Of a DNA stretch of 64,000 nucleotides, positions 20,768 through 32,587 are shown one piece after another (position 1 is the first letter of the stretch; each line of letters opens with the position of its first letter). The stretch spans positions 620,001 to 684,000 of the forward strand of contig BCIX01000003.1 of assembly GCA_001600095.1 (NCBI GenBank), given 5' to 3'. The stretch is from Bullera alba. Its lineage: Eukaryota; Basidiomycota; Tremellomycetes; Tremellales; Bulleraceae. The notes under the pieces were generated by a model. It made no database searches. It had not been told where the DNA came from and was given only the letters and a program-made list of their open reading frames with translations. Both the position numbers and the translations under genes were made by a program.

Positions 20768-21036
20768 CTCCGTCGAGCGCAGTGCGCTGTAGTGATAGGG
20801 AAAGGCAGTTCGAGTGAAGCAGCTAGTAGCGAGAGTGTTCTATAGACCTCACGACTTGAAGTCTTGCTACATCTCACGTGCAGTACCAAAATTCTGATCC
20901 CGCTCAAATATTTTCAAAACAACGTCCTCCCACGCACTGGTCACGCAGTGAGATCGATTGAGCCATACAGTGATGGTCTAGGTATACATGCTAGGGCAAG
21001 GAGACTGCCCGTATAAGTACAACGATATATACATGA
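20768..21036. other. Intergenic region between PPR-like gene and RSA3
   Basis: 269 bases holding the PPR gene promoter (minus) and the RSA3 3' UTR (minus). Nothing else seen. Confidence 0.4.
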
Positions 21037-21761
21037 TCATGACTTGTCCCCCAGGATTAGACCTATCTCATCTACGCCTCCCTTGCCGCTCAAACTCTCC
21101 GGATCGTTGAAAACGTCGATACCTAATAGCTATCAGCTTGACGGATCCTATACCACGGCTTGACTTACCTGATGCTAACGAGTCAATGAGCAGTTGCAGT
21201 CGATCAGCTCCTAGTGTCGGATCCGCCTGTCTCATATCAGTATACCGTTCAGAACTTGTATAAGGATAGACTCACCGCACGCAGCTTCTCCAAATCTCCA
21301 CTGAACCCTTCGACCAATTTCTCCATATATACCCTCCTAAAGCGGGACCGTCTGTCTGCATCGGGTTTTGCGGTCGCTGTGTCCAAGAATGAAGGAATTG
21401 CGCGGGGCGGTGGAGATGGGGATAGAGTAGGTGGTCGAGGTCGCGTTGATTTCGAGGGACCGGCCTGCGAAGCGACTTTCGCGGATGTTGGACCGTCGTC
21501 ATCGCTATCGCTATCAGAATCGGAGTCGGAGCTGTCCTCCGATGATGAAGAGGATGAGCTCGACGAAGATGAGCTTGAAGAGGATGAGGACGAGCTGGAG
21601 CTAGAAGCATCCTTCATTTCCACATCCGCCGAGACCTGTTGAGTGGGTTTTGTGCCCTCATCGCTGGAGTCGGAATCTGAACTGTCGGAAGAGGTGGAAT
21701 ATGATTGTTGCCTCCTTCTCCTCTTCCTTGCTGGTTTTGTAGACTTGGCTGCGGGTGCCAT
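21037..21761 (-). CDS. RSA3: Ribosome assembly protein 3 (Rsa3-like)
   Basis: Exons on the minus strand: 21276..21761, 21169..21226 and 21037..21122, giving 209 residues. The C-terminal 60-70 residues match the Rsa3 domain: RFRRVYMEKLVEGFSGDLEK, then ADPTLGADRLQLLIDSLASG and a final GIDVF. Rsa3 is a nucleolar factor in early 60S assembly, associated with the Dbp6 complex in yeast. The N-terminal half is low complexity: a basic start (KPARKRRRRQQ), an acidic Ser/Asp stretch, a run of more than 20 consecutive Ser, and alternating Ser-Asp, which would be strong casein kinase 2 substrate and is typical of nucleolar proteins. Exons 2 and 3 are needed to complete the domain and join in phase. Confidence 0.85.
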
Positions 21762-24438
21762 GGCGGGTCGGCTTGATGTGATGCAAGGACGAGGTTGTTG
21801 CTTCGACTTGCATGGACCCGAGGCTTGAGCCAAAATGGTGAACCTCCACCCGCGAATGGCATGACGTGGGATTTGCACATGCGCCCCTGCCGACAGTATC
21901 AAGTGGGAGCGGAGCGGAGATTACCAACAGTCCGCCCCACCCGGTTAACGGCCGTCGGCGGAGAGCTGACGCGCTGACGCAGCTGTCGACTGCTGTTGAC
22001 AGCTAACCTCAGCTAACCTTGCTTTGTGGGCAGGCTAAGGGTGCATGGAAGTCACTTGCGCACCTGCAGGCACCAACAGCTACCAACAGGCACATCAAAC
22101 TCTTGACATCATACGAAATTCCAACGAGTCCAGCCTAGTCCAGCCAGCACTGCGCCGGTGTCTCTCGTTGTCTATAATTTATTCCACACTCGGAGATGTG
22201 TCGCCCAGTGAGGCCCAGCGCCTCTTACGGTGCACAGTCTCACGCTCACATGACCCCTTGGACCGCCTGGCTCCTCACCTAGTTGGCGTGTCAGCAGCCT
22301 TGGCAGTCCCTACTTCATACTGAGTCTGAGAAGGGGACTGGAGCAGACTGGATATATGGATCACTTGTGACACTAGCCCGCAAATGACCCACTGGTCATT
22401 CACACGAATCCACATGCAACATCTCGCCTGCGAGCGGGCTCCAGCCGACTGACTAGGATATACACCCCTCTACTCCCGCATCCTGGCCTGACACATGGCT
22501 GATGCAAGGTCTGTATGAAGTGAGCCTGTGAGAAACGGGACAACAGCATCCGAAGCTCCCATATCCGACAGGATCGGGTTTATGGAGCTGACAGGAGCAG
22601 TCAGGACGATTTGGATTTGGACCGACGCCTACCGACGCTGGTTGTTCCGTTCCGAGACCGGCAGCGGAACGGTCACAGGGTCTGATAGGGTAGTCAGGAG
22701 TTCCTCGTGGGGTGGTCACTGCAGCTGGTGGTTACCTGGCTCTTTAGGGCTACTTGAACGGCTTCGCGCAGCCCAAGTTTCGGTGTAGATTGAGTGGACA
22801 AGAGTGGACGCTACAGAGTATCATTGCGGCGGACACCAAGTCGCGAGCTCGACGCCAGTGTGAAACTGAAACCTGATGCATGATGCGTGAACCTCGTGAC
22901 CCAGCTTGGTACACCCTGGTACACCTTCTTTCCCATTAGCGCAGAGCGGCTAGCTCCCTGATGACACGTGAGTCATGACTGGAGCCTGCAGCTGCGAGAG
23001 ATGGACAGTAACGGGGAGAATGAATGAGCTGCAGCCGCCGCATAGCTGTCTGCAGCTGTCTGCATACCCTCAGGGACTCGCCTGAGCACGTGAAAAGGTG
23101 GTCAAGTCAGGCATCGGTCGCCTCTTTGCCCTCTTCGACTCTTGGACTCTTCTTCACTTCGATGACGCACCGTTGACGGACTAGGTCTAAATGCATCAAA
23201 GACATCTATTCATCGACCCGACCCGACAGGATCTGACAGGATCTGACAGGATGCGATAGGATGCAATATGTATACTGCTGGCCGAACGCCGTCACGATGA
23301 GCGACGGCCTACGACGGCGATGACCAGATAGGACCAGATAGTCCGAAAGTGATCTAGCGTGATCTCCTGCCAACCGGGATTTTCTATTTAGACTCGTTCG
23401 GCGCGCCACCCGTTCACGCCTTCGAGAGTGAGGGCGCACGGACAGAGGGGGACGGCGCTGCTCAACTGGAGTAAGTACAAAGTTTACAGTTCTGTAAGAA
23501 CTGTCTGCCGTTAGTTCAAGGGTCCGGCTTGAGCCTCGCTCTGGATCGTTCCGGCAAAGGCAACTTTGTTAATGGGATTTCCAGCTGATTTCGTCGATAG
23601 GGCAAGACATGTCAACCTGAGACACCCACCTTCAGGGACGCCATTACTCATCGCCCATCTCTTCAGTCTTCTGCGCGCTTCTGAACCTCTCTGGCTATGC
23701 GTGCGGATAGGTGCGGATGCTGACACAAACAAACACAATGGGCCATTCGCCCTCATTCGCCCTGCAGTCTCCTGCAGTGCCTTCAACGCACCGGCGACCC
23801 CTCTAGGATCTCAGAATGCCATCTCTACGAACACTCGAGCGATCGCGCCGTCAAGCCAGCAAAGCTTGTCCCAAATAGCCTTGTTGTTACGCCCTTGCCG
23901 GCGCCTTCCTTCTCTGCGCATCAGTAGCCATTAGTCCAGCTCTTGATGATTCGAGTCAGGCCCTGTCAGGCCCCAGGGGGTCAAGCGGACGAGAGTTTAG
24001 ATCGTCCGATGGGAAACAACGTTCGAGAGTGACTTGCATTCGGTTGTCTCACTTGGCCAGGCCCAGTCTCCGCTCCAGAGTCTGCTCTGGGTCGTGCGCA
24101 GGCAGGCATCTATCTATCTCTGTTTGTGTTCGCAGTCGATGAATGACCATTGCACCTCCGCTCTCATCATTGGATCATCGCGCCAGCGTGGACTCTGGCA
24201 AGGTGTCCTAGTCCCCAGATACCCAGTAGCTCGAGACCAAGTCGTCAATATCACAAGTGGTCTCGCTCTCCGAGACAGATTCACATTAGCTGGCACCGGT
24301 CTCACTCCACGATTCAGCGACATCGCCATCAACAACAACGCTGCCCCACCATCTCATCCAGTCCATCGTTTGCTTCTACTCGCATCGCTGCTCGTCAACT
24401 ATCAATAGACCCACTACCTCGCCCTCAGACCAGTCAAC
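21762..24438. other. Gene-poor 2.7-kb stretch upstream of the Zn2Cys6 gene
   Basis: No convincing coding frame, RNA gene or transposon on either strand. It contains short direct repeats near 23225, several CAGCTGTC/GACAGCT palindromic motifs (for example about 21980..22005 and 23045..23065) and CT-rich tracts towards the gene start. A long leader with multiple short frames upstream of a fungal regulator is a reasonable reading but is inference. Confidence 0.4.
23225..23264 (+). repeat. 10-bp tandem repeat, four units
   Basis: GACAGGATCT is repeated twice exactly and followed by GACAGGATGC and GATAGGATGC, giving four 10-bp units in register. Confidence 0.8.
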
Positions 24439-25567
24439 ATGACAGCCCTATCGCCTCGTCTGGCGCATCTGCTCATCCAGGAGGATCGTTCGACGGGGAG
24501 ATTGATCTTGCCAGAGGGAATGGCTCCAAAAGATGCACCAGGACTATCTCCCCCGCTATCTCCAATGCCATTCGCCTTCTCGGCGCTACCGCCCATCGAC
24601 CCACTACACAAACCGCTACCAGGAGTGGGATCTCTACTACCTCCACCTCGAACCGGCTCCTCTAGAGTCGCCAGTCACAGCCTCATGTCGATATTGAACA
24701 ATGACATCGATTCGCCGCCATCATCGGCCTCTTCATCGATCGGACCATCCAGATACTATCAAACTCGCCGATCACCCTCGCCTGTATCGCCAATGTCATA
24801 CCCATCCTCAGTCCCATATCACCTTCAACCCCGGGGATCACACGATCTCGGACCTGGACCCTCGAGACCCGTCCTACCCCGTCGACATTCAGATCACCCT
24901 AGCGAGCCAGCACCATTCCGCCCAAGACCTTCAGACCCATATACTCCGATATCGGGCTCGCGTGCACCCATCAGCCGTACGACCAAAGCGTGCAACGCTT
25001 GCCGAGCGAGGAAAGTCAGGTGTGATGCAGGTGGAGGAGGCGAGCCATCAACCTGTAGCAGGTGCAAGGAGGGTGGTATTAGCTGTGTCTATGCCGGTGC
25101 TCAGAAGAAGCGCGGTCCATGTCCAGGGTGAGTCCCATCGCACCAATGTGTAGAGGTAGATAGCTAACGCGTGATATAGGTCCGTGAGACCCAGTAGTCG
25201 GAGTGTGAAATCAGTCACGAACACCTACGTCAAGACCCCCGAAGAGGAGGAGGATACACATGGCCGTCGCCGGTCGTCGTACGGCTTCCCAAATTATGAC
25301 CGACCAGTCACACCTCGTTCCGCCGGACACCCATACTCCTTTGCTCACGAGCAATATCGAGCGTCATCCCCTTGGCAGAGTCGAAAGCCGTCGATAGCGC
25401 AAACCCCAGTTCTGTCCTGGCCGGCAATGCGACCAGCCACAGACGAGGACGACCTGCCTCTCAAGTACTTTGGAGACAACTACTCCATGGGCCCGATGGA
25501 CCGGCAAGAGTCGCGAGGGATGCGAGTGGAAGTGCACAGGAGGGACTCGTATTACCAGCGTCCGTGA
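24439..25567 (+). CDS. Zn2Cys6 binuclear-cluster transcription factor
   Basis: Exons 24439..25127 and 25180..25567 give 358 residues. The six cysteines at about 185, 188, 195, 206, 209 and 216 follow CX2CX6CX10CX2CX6C, the fungal binuclear zinc cluster, in the segment TTKACNACRARKVRCD..TCSRCKEGGISC, followed by a basic QKKRGPCPG linker. The domain lies in the middle, not at the N-terminus; the preceding 180 residues are Pro/Ser-rich. No fungal-specific regulatory domain is visible after the cluster, so this is a small member of the family. It should act in the nucleus as a DNA-binding regulator; targets are unknown. The intron falls just after the cluster. Confidence 0.9.
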
Positions 25568-25905
25568 GGGGTCGGTTGATGGTGGAGTTGGGCCCGGAGC
25601 CAGGTGGTTCCGTCTATACTCTACGATGTCGATGTGTCAGATTGTATAGTTTAGCAGTATCAATAGATGTATGTCTGCTTGTCAGGTCGGCATACCCTCG
25701 GACAGCTTGAGATCAGAGGAGGACGGCTAAAGACGACGATGTCACGATCAGAACCTGGTGCAATGATGACGCGCCACTTGAAATGCTCACGCCGCTGTTG
25801 ACTTTGACTTTTGTGTTTTGTCAACACCATCTGTGTCTACTCGTTCCACTGATTCCATCCATCACTCTGAGTCGCACATAGCCACATAGTATACAGAGCC
25901 TCGAC
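25568..25905. other. Intergenic region upstream of the Ima1-like gene
   Basis: 338 bases between two plus-strand genes; presumed 3' UTR and promoter. Confidence 0.45.
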
Positions 25906-28084
25906 ATGCGGCTACTCCGCTCCGCGACAAGACCTCAAGCTGTAGAATGCTTCTTCTGCCTGAGCGCCTCCCTCCTTCCACCTCGACAGACCGTTGATAT
26001 CAATGGCAAGGGCAAGGGAAGGGAGATTTCGCCAGTGGGGACAGAGTGGAACTGGAGATGCGAGCGCTGTGGCTGCTGGAACATCCGAGATCAAGTGGGT
26101 AGATCCAGCCGGTTGCAACAGTCGTGGTTATTGACGTGACATCTTCAGCAAGGGGAGATGATGTCGGACCTTCCGGCGATGCACAACCCAGAGGCAGCTG
26201 TCAACCGCGCCGCGTTCTCACTCCGAGGTGAGCTTCCCTGTGGAACCGACCTGGTCAAGCTGACGCTCGGATCCTAGCCCGACCGTCAAGCTCTCATATC
26301 CCCTCTGGGCCTTCGACTTCGCCATTCTGCAGATCATGTACTTCGAACCAAGTGCTCATTATGAACATGCTAGCAAATTACCTCCCAGAAGAGTCGGTCA
26401 GTGCTCAACACCCCAGCATCTCCACAGGCAAGAAGCTGATCCCCGAGTAGGACCCTACGTTTGGCCCGCTGTATGACAGACTACCGGACTACCTCGCCAA
26501 TCTGCACCATCGATATCCGCCCGTTTGCCCCGCCTGCCAGCCGACAGTGGACGCTGCGCTGAAAAAGGCCGATCATAGAGCCCAGAGTGAGGCTTGGGGC
26601 TTTGCCTTGAAGAAGGGAGAGTCTTCGAGAAGAGGAGGGGAAGGTGCAAGCTCGGGACCGAGCAGGCTGGCTGTCATGGTTTGGAGGTTGAGGGGATTGT
26701 TGTTCTGTGCGGGCTTTGTGATGAGCTCAACTCAAGGCGCTTTGGGTGTGTACTATAATGGAGGCAATAGCTGACATGGTCGCAGCTACGTTCCAGTCGA
26801 GACGGCTTGACAGGCTGGGGGCGGAACAGAGGTCTAATGATTCGAGTCTAGGTTGGGCACCGGTGTGCTTTCACCTCCTGTCCATCATGTGGATAGCTTG
26901 GGACCCATACTGGCTAAGAGTGAGGCGGATGGGAGGTCAGGCCAAGGTGACTGGAAGACGGGTTTGGGTGGTGAGTACCTACCCATCTGGGACCACATTG
27001 TCAGTCTGCTGATATCGTGTAGCGTAACATGCTCGCGATACTGGTCATACGGTTGGTGTCATCGTCGTCAGCCTTGCTGGAGAGCAACACGATATCGAGG
27101 ATCACACAAGCTGGCTGGGGCTTGGAGATTGCAGTAAGTTTAGTCACTGAAGGACAAGCAAGTGAAGCAACGAGTACTGACTCTGATTCGCAGTTACTGT
27201 TATACTCCCTTCTCAGTATACGTATTGCCCAGCCCGTCTCCCTCTCCCTCGTCCGACCCACTTCGACGCAATCCTCCTCCCATCCAACTCCCAGTCGGGT
27301 TCTCCCTTCGTCTACATCAGCGCCTGTCGTCGACCTCTCTGCACTCTCCCTCAACCACCATCCATTGCCGAATTTCCAGGCAAACCCGATATTCGGCCAA
27401 TCCTCCCTTCAGCCCTTGCCCAACCCTGCCGAGAACGACTCTATGGACTGGGAACCTCTTCCCCTAACCACCAAGTCGACACCAGATCAATGGCTCGATG
27501 AAGCCGATGAGGGCGGTGGAAAGGCAGATTGGAACGGATTCGGGATTGGCAAACAGAGGATGTTCCCCCAAGCTCACGGCACCGATGAGACGGGACTGGA
27601 GAGCTTGCTTGCTGGATGGGGACTAGGTGGACCTCAGGAGAACGCGAGCCCAAGCCTCAGGCGGAACAACTCGCGGAGCGCAGTTCCACAGACCAGCTCC
27701 GGAATTGCCAGATATCATCGGGCGATCGGAATCACCTTGGCCAGTCTGCGATTCGCCGGTCTCGCCGTGATGGGTCTAACCAGCATGTCGGCCTTGAATC
27801 CCAACGTCAAGGTGTTCTCAAGTACAACAGCCCATTGGACGATATCCGCCCTGGAGCTCGCGAACAATGTCGCCAAACTCATCGGCGATGTCCCTCGTCT
27901 GGGACTTCGGGATGGCAAAGCTGGCGATATAATCGCTCAGGGATTAGCCGTTGCAGGCAGAGTTCTGCTCGCATTTGGCATGCCTAGGTTGCTGGAGTAC
28001 GTGGATATCACAGCGATCAATGGGGATTGGAGGACGTACACCATTTGGATACTCTGCGGCGCTTTGACCTTGGGCAGGTCATGA
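25906..28084 (+). CDS. IMA1: Ima1-like integral inner nuclear membrane protein
   Basis: Exons 25906..26094, 26149..26227, 26278..26396, 26451..26745, 26786..26970, 27023..27133 and 27194..28084 give 622 residues, close to fission yeast Ima1. The Ima1 N-terminal zinc-binding region is clear: VECFFCL, WNWRCERCGCWN, FCRSCTSNQVLIMNMLANYL and YPPVCPACQ supply four CxxC pairs. Hydrophobic segments follow (LRGLLFCAGFVMSS, WAPVCFHLLSIMWIAW, the LLLYSLLSI region, and two near the C-terminus, ASLRFAGLAVMGL and TYTIWILCGALTL). The family links heterochromatin and the cytoskeleton at the inner nuclear membrane (TMEM201/Samp1 in animals). The intron 27134..27193 is 60 nt and stop-free, so retention would add 20 residues without a frameshift. 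Confidence 0.87.
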
Positions 28085-28521
28085 TCAGACCTCAGCGCCG
28101 GCTCTTTCACCAATCATGCGAAGGTTCAACTCAAGGATCAATTCGTCCCTCTCAACAACAAGTAAGGTCGGAATTGAGTATCCCACAATCGATTGATCAG
28201 CTCGAGGATCCAGCGCGATCGACTGTCCATCCCTCCAGAGATCCTTTGGCAGCAAGTCTTGTCGTCCAACCAGATCAAAGGATCTGATCGAGCAGTGGAC
28301 GGTGGAAGACCTTTGTCCTCATTGGGTAGACACTCTCGCCGTTGGGATCATCCGTTCATCACCGACTCCTGATCTTGTCGAGCGATGTGACAAGAGAGTG
28401 GCCACACAGGACGATACCTCGACTCTGATATATAGCGACACGTTCACATCCCATGCTATCGTAGTCATCGGCGTGTCAAGGCATAACATTGAACTACTAT
28501 CGTACTCGACAACCCAGGACA
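28085..28521. other. Intergenic region
   Basis: 437 bases between two plus-strand genes, with no coding or RNA signal that I can support. Confidence 0.45.
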
Positions 28522-29306
28522 ATGCCGCCCCGAGCCGAAGCACATAGCCCAACACTATCCGAGATGGAGATGGACTTCGACATTGTGCAGCACGCTGCTC
28601 AAGCCATCCACCCACCCATGGCTCTTTCCCCTCCCTCTTCCGCCCAGCCCACCCAGACCACGATGCCGATCCAGGCCGGAGTCCAAAACGAGTACCACCG
28701 GTTGACGAGGTATTTGCCCCAAGATGGCCGAGACGCTTTCATCGGTCCCATGCCTGGCACAGTCTCGGTGAGTGTCGCTGATCGTGCGCAGTGTGTGTGT
28801 GTAGGGCTGATGAAGGTGGACAGGACACAATCAACTTGGTCAAGAAGGAATGTCCCTCATTGGCAAATGTGCCAGTGGACGACATCGCCCTGAGATTGCT
28901 TTTCGACGGCAACACCCAATCGGCAGTGAGGAACGTCTTGTTCAGAGTCCTCCCTGAAGCCTGGCCATCCGCGGTCAGCGACACACTACCCCTCATCCAT
29001 GTCGACGTCAAAGCTCCTGTGGTCGATGTCAAGCCCACTCCTATCGACATCAAATCGCTCTCGATCCAGCCGCGACGATTGCCATCCACATCCACCTCTG
29101 GGCCAAGCAAGGAAAAGACATGGGACGATCTCAAGCGAGAAGGTGCCTTGTTGTGTGTGGAGGGATTTACCGATCGAATGCCCCCAAAAGAGGGCGCGAG
29201 GGTGGCTGCAGAGGGATCGAAGAAGCCGGTGGCGGGAGCGTGCTTCAATGGCCCGTTTCATGATTTGCAAGGGCTGGGTGAGCCGCGCTACTGGGAGGGA
29301 GCCTGA
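28522..29306 (+). CDS. Hypothetical protein
   Basis: Exons 28522..28767 and 28824..29306 give 242 residues. I do not recognise the family. The central part looks folded: NEYHRLTRYLPQDGRDAFIG, then DTINLVKKECPSLANVPVDD and IALRLLFDGNTQSAVRNVLF suggest two or three amphipathic helices. A Val/Asp-Val repeat (VDVKAPVVDVKPTPIDIK) follows, and the C-terminus ends GPFHDLQGLGEPRYWEGA. There is no signal peptide or membrane helix. The start was set at the first in-frame ATG after an upstream stop-free stretch lacking another ATG. It lies directly upstream of TRP5 on the same strand, with 309 bp between. Confidence 0.65.
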
Positions 29307-29615
29307 GAGTCCTGTTCAAGGACGTCTCACTGTATAGACCCGTTGCACCAGTATGCATACCCATAGATATGACCCATCGAGGAGATCTACACCTCCCGAT
29401 CTCCATCTCATGGCTGACGCAGTGACGACGATTTCAGGAGTCCAGGACGATCCGATGTTCCCGATTTTTGCCTCCGCGTTTCACAAATAGCGAGTCGGGG
29501 ATCTCAAACTCGAGTCGGTCAGGAAATGTTGAGATCGTTGAGCAACATCAAAAGGCCATATATACAGGTCTAACCCCATCTACAGACTGGACGAGATATC
29601 AATCACACTGCCAAC
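29307..29615. promoter_or_regulatory. Upstream region of TRP5
   Basis: 309 bases with the TRP5 promoter. AGTGACGAC at 29421 and a few TGAC/GTCA half sites occur, but I cannot assign a Gcn4-type element with confidence. Confidence 0.3.
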
Positions 29616-32426
29616 ATGTCTGAACTGATCAAAAAAGTGTTTGCGGACAAGAAGGAGCAGGTGAGTTCGTCTCAGTGTTCAGTCCAAAACGATCCACTGA
29701 CCCCACTCCACAGGATGAAGCGTGCGTCGCAGAGGATGTGTTCTGGGTGATGTACTGACGATAGAGCAGTGTCTTTGTGACGTTCTTGACGGCTGGATTC
29801 CCAACTGCCGATGCGACGGTGCCCCTGATGATGGCGCTGGAAGCCGGTGGTGCGGACATTATCGAGCTTGGAATCCCCTTCAGCGACCCCATTGCCGATG
29901 GACCAGTAATCCAAAGGGCCAACACGGTAAGTCAAGACTTATATCGTCCGTAGAGGCGTTACTGATGCTGGGATAGATTGCTATTGAGAACGATGTGCAT
30001 TATGAGAACTGCCTGGAGTACGTGAGGCAAGCTAGAGCACAGGGCCTGAAAGCCCCAGTGATCTTCATGGGTGAGTGATCAAAGTCTTCTGGCATATTGT
30101 AGGGGTGCTAACGTCGAGTAGGCTACTACAATCCCTTACTGGCGTACGGAGAGGAGAAGGCTGTTCAGGACGCTAGAGAGGCCGGAGCGAACGGATACAT
30201 CATGGTCGACCTGCCGCCCGAGGAGGCCCTCCACTTCAGAGACATCTGCAAGTCTGCAGGGTGAGGAAATTGAGACCTGCGATGTGGTGGGAATTTCCGC
30301 TGAGTCTTTCGCCTTCTGATAGCATGTCCTACGTCCCTTTGGTGGCTCCATCGACCAGCATCGACCGAGTCAAGTTCTTGACCAGTATTGCCGACTCGTT
30401 CGTCTACGTCGTCTCCAAGGTACGTCTGTGCCGGCCGAGCTGGACGGACGTTGCTGACTATGACTTTAGATGGGCGTTACTGGATCTGCCGCCGGAACAG
30501 CCATGTCGGCCGGTCTGCCAGAACTCCTAACCCGAATCCGATCGTTCACCCCTGTTCCCCTCGCCGTCGGGTTCGGTATTGACAACCGGACACACTTCGA
30601 CTTTGTCACCTCTGCCGGCGCTGACGGTGTTGTCGTCGGATCCAAGATCATCAAAGTCGTCCTCGACGCCTCGGCCAATGGCGACGCACCCAAAGCTCTC
30701 GAGGCGTACTGCCGAGAGATCTCGCTCAAAGGATCGGATAAAAAGCCATTGGGCCGAAAGCGAATCAATGACGACGTCAACGGTGAAGCGCCACCCGTCT
30801 TGCCTCTCCCCCCTACCGACCCCATGGCAAAGGACAGCTTGAAAGTGACCGAGAGCGGCAAGTTGCCCTCGAGATTCGGTATCTTTGGTGGAGCGTACGT
30901 TCCAGAGTCGCTGGTCGACTGCCTGGCCGAGCTCGAGGCAGAGTATTTCAAGGCCAGTAATGACCCCGAGTTCTGGAAAGAGTACGAGGCAATGTTCTCG
31001 TACATGAACAGGCCTAGCGATCTGTACCTCGCCGAAAGGCTCACAGAGGAGATGGGCGGCGCCAAGATCTGGCTCAAGTGAGTCCCTCTGCGAACAATAT
31101 ACTAGTAGAGTATTGACGCGTATTATAGGCGAGAGGATCTGAACCACACTGGATCCCACAAGATCAACAATGCCGTCGGACAGGTGAGTCGAGGATGACT
31201 AAAGCCGGAGCCATGAGCTGACGCTCCTGATAGATCCTACTCGCCAAGAGACTAGGCAAGAAGAGAATCATTGCCGAGACGGGAGCTGGTCAACATGGTG
31301 TCGCCACTGCAACCGTCTGCGCCAGGTTTGGAATGGAGTGTGTCGTGTACATGGGCGCCGAGGACGTCAGGAGGCAAGAGTTGAACGTGTTCAGGATCAA
31401 AATGCTCGGGGGAGAGGTGAGTAGAAGGTCCCATCACAAGAAATTCGATTGCTGACATAGTATCAGGTCGTTCCCGTGACATCTGGTACGCAAACGCTCA
31501 AGGACGCCGTCAACGAGGCTATGAGAGAATGGGTCACGAGACTCGACACCACGCACTACCTCATCGGTTCGGCGATCGGGCCTCACCCCTTCCCAACGAT
31601 CGTCCGTGACTTCCAGAGAGTCATTGGCCGAGAGATCAAGTCTCAGTTGGCGGAGAAGGCAGGCAAGCTACCGGATGCGGTCGTCGCTTGTGTTGGTGGT
31701 GGCAGTAATGCCATTGGAACGTTCTACGACTTTATCGGCGACGAGTCGGTCAGATTGATCGGTGTCGAGGCCGGAGGCCACGGTAAGTATAATAGGTGAA
31801 AAGAGATCTGGGCTGTACTGACAAGCTTTGTTGCTAGGTATCGACACTGATGCCCATTCTGGTGAGTGCAAAGGAAGTGGTTTGAGCGACACGTAGCTGA
31901 TCTTCGATAGCCACTTTGTCCAAGGGTGTCATTGGTGTCGTGCACGGTGCAAGCTCGTACATTATCCAGAGCAAGACCGGTCAATTGACCCCAACCCACT
32001 CCATCAGTGCAGGTGAGCAATCTATACCACGCGACTACCGAATACCTACTGACCACAACCCGCTAGGCCTCGACTACAACTCTGTCGGGCCGGAGCACAG
32101 TCATCTGAAATACACCGGCAGAGCCGAGTACGTCGTCGCCGACGACGCGCAGGCTCTGCAGGCCTTCAAGATGACCACCCAGCTGGAGGGTATCATCCCC
32201 GCTTTGGAGTCTTCACACGGTCTCTGGGGTGGAATGCAATTGGCCAAGACGCTGCCAAAGGACAAAGACGTCGTGATGTGAGTCGACGCCCTGTGACGCG
32301 TGGACAGTGCTAATTCAGTGTGTTAGCTGCTTGAGTGGAAATGGATCCAAGGACGTCGCCGAGGTTCTGCTCACGCTGAAGAAGAAGGAGTGGGCGGACA
32401 GGCTCGACTGGCACGTCGCGCAGTAG
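29616..32426 (+). CDS. TRP5: Tryptophan synthase (fused alpha and beta domains)
   Basis: Fourteen exons: 29616..29660, 29714..29721, 29770..29926, 29977..30070, 30122..30260, 30323..30419, 30470..31077, 31129..31183, 31234..31416, 31467..31782, 31838..31861, 31911..32012, 32067..32277 and 32327..32426, giving 712 residues, as in yeast Trp5. The alpha part cleaves indole-3-glycerol phosphate; its catalytic Glu and Asp lie in [20 protein letters not shown]. The beta part condenses indole with serine using PLP; the PLP lysine is in [14 protein letters not shown] (about residue 394), with [17 protein letters not shown] and the C-terminal SGNGSKDV loop. The linker carries the fungal [15 protein letters not shown] start of the beta part. 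Exon 2 is only 8 nt and exon 11 is 24 nt. At exon 10 an alternative acceptor 6 nt upstream would add Tyr-Gln. Confidence 0.96.
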
Positions 32427-32587
32427 ACGCAGTGTCGTCTCTAGACTACCGAGCGCGGAGAGATGCATCTTCTGCAATAGCCCATCCGTGTAGCCGCATT
32501 CTCGCAATTGATAAAGTCTTCATGATAGACTACTTGACTTATTACTGCACATTGCATTGACTATACACACTCTGTCCGATGATACTA

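Noticed and set aside
23225..23264. Possible CRISPR-like or telomere-like array
   Set aside because: Only four 10-bp units without spacers; a simple tandem repeat in a eukaryotic genome.
31461..31466. Alternative TRP5 exon 10 acceptor six bases earlier
   Set aside because: It would insert Tyr-Gln between GGE and VVPV, where the tryptophan synthase beta family has no extra residues.
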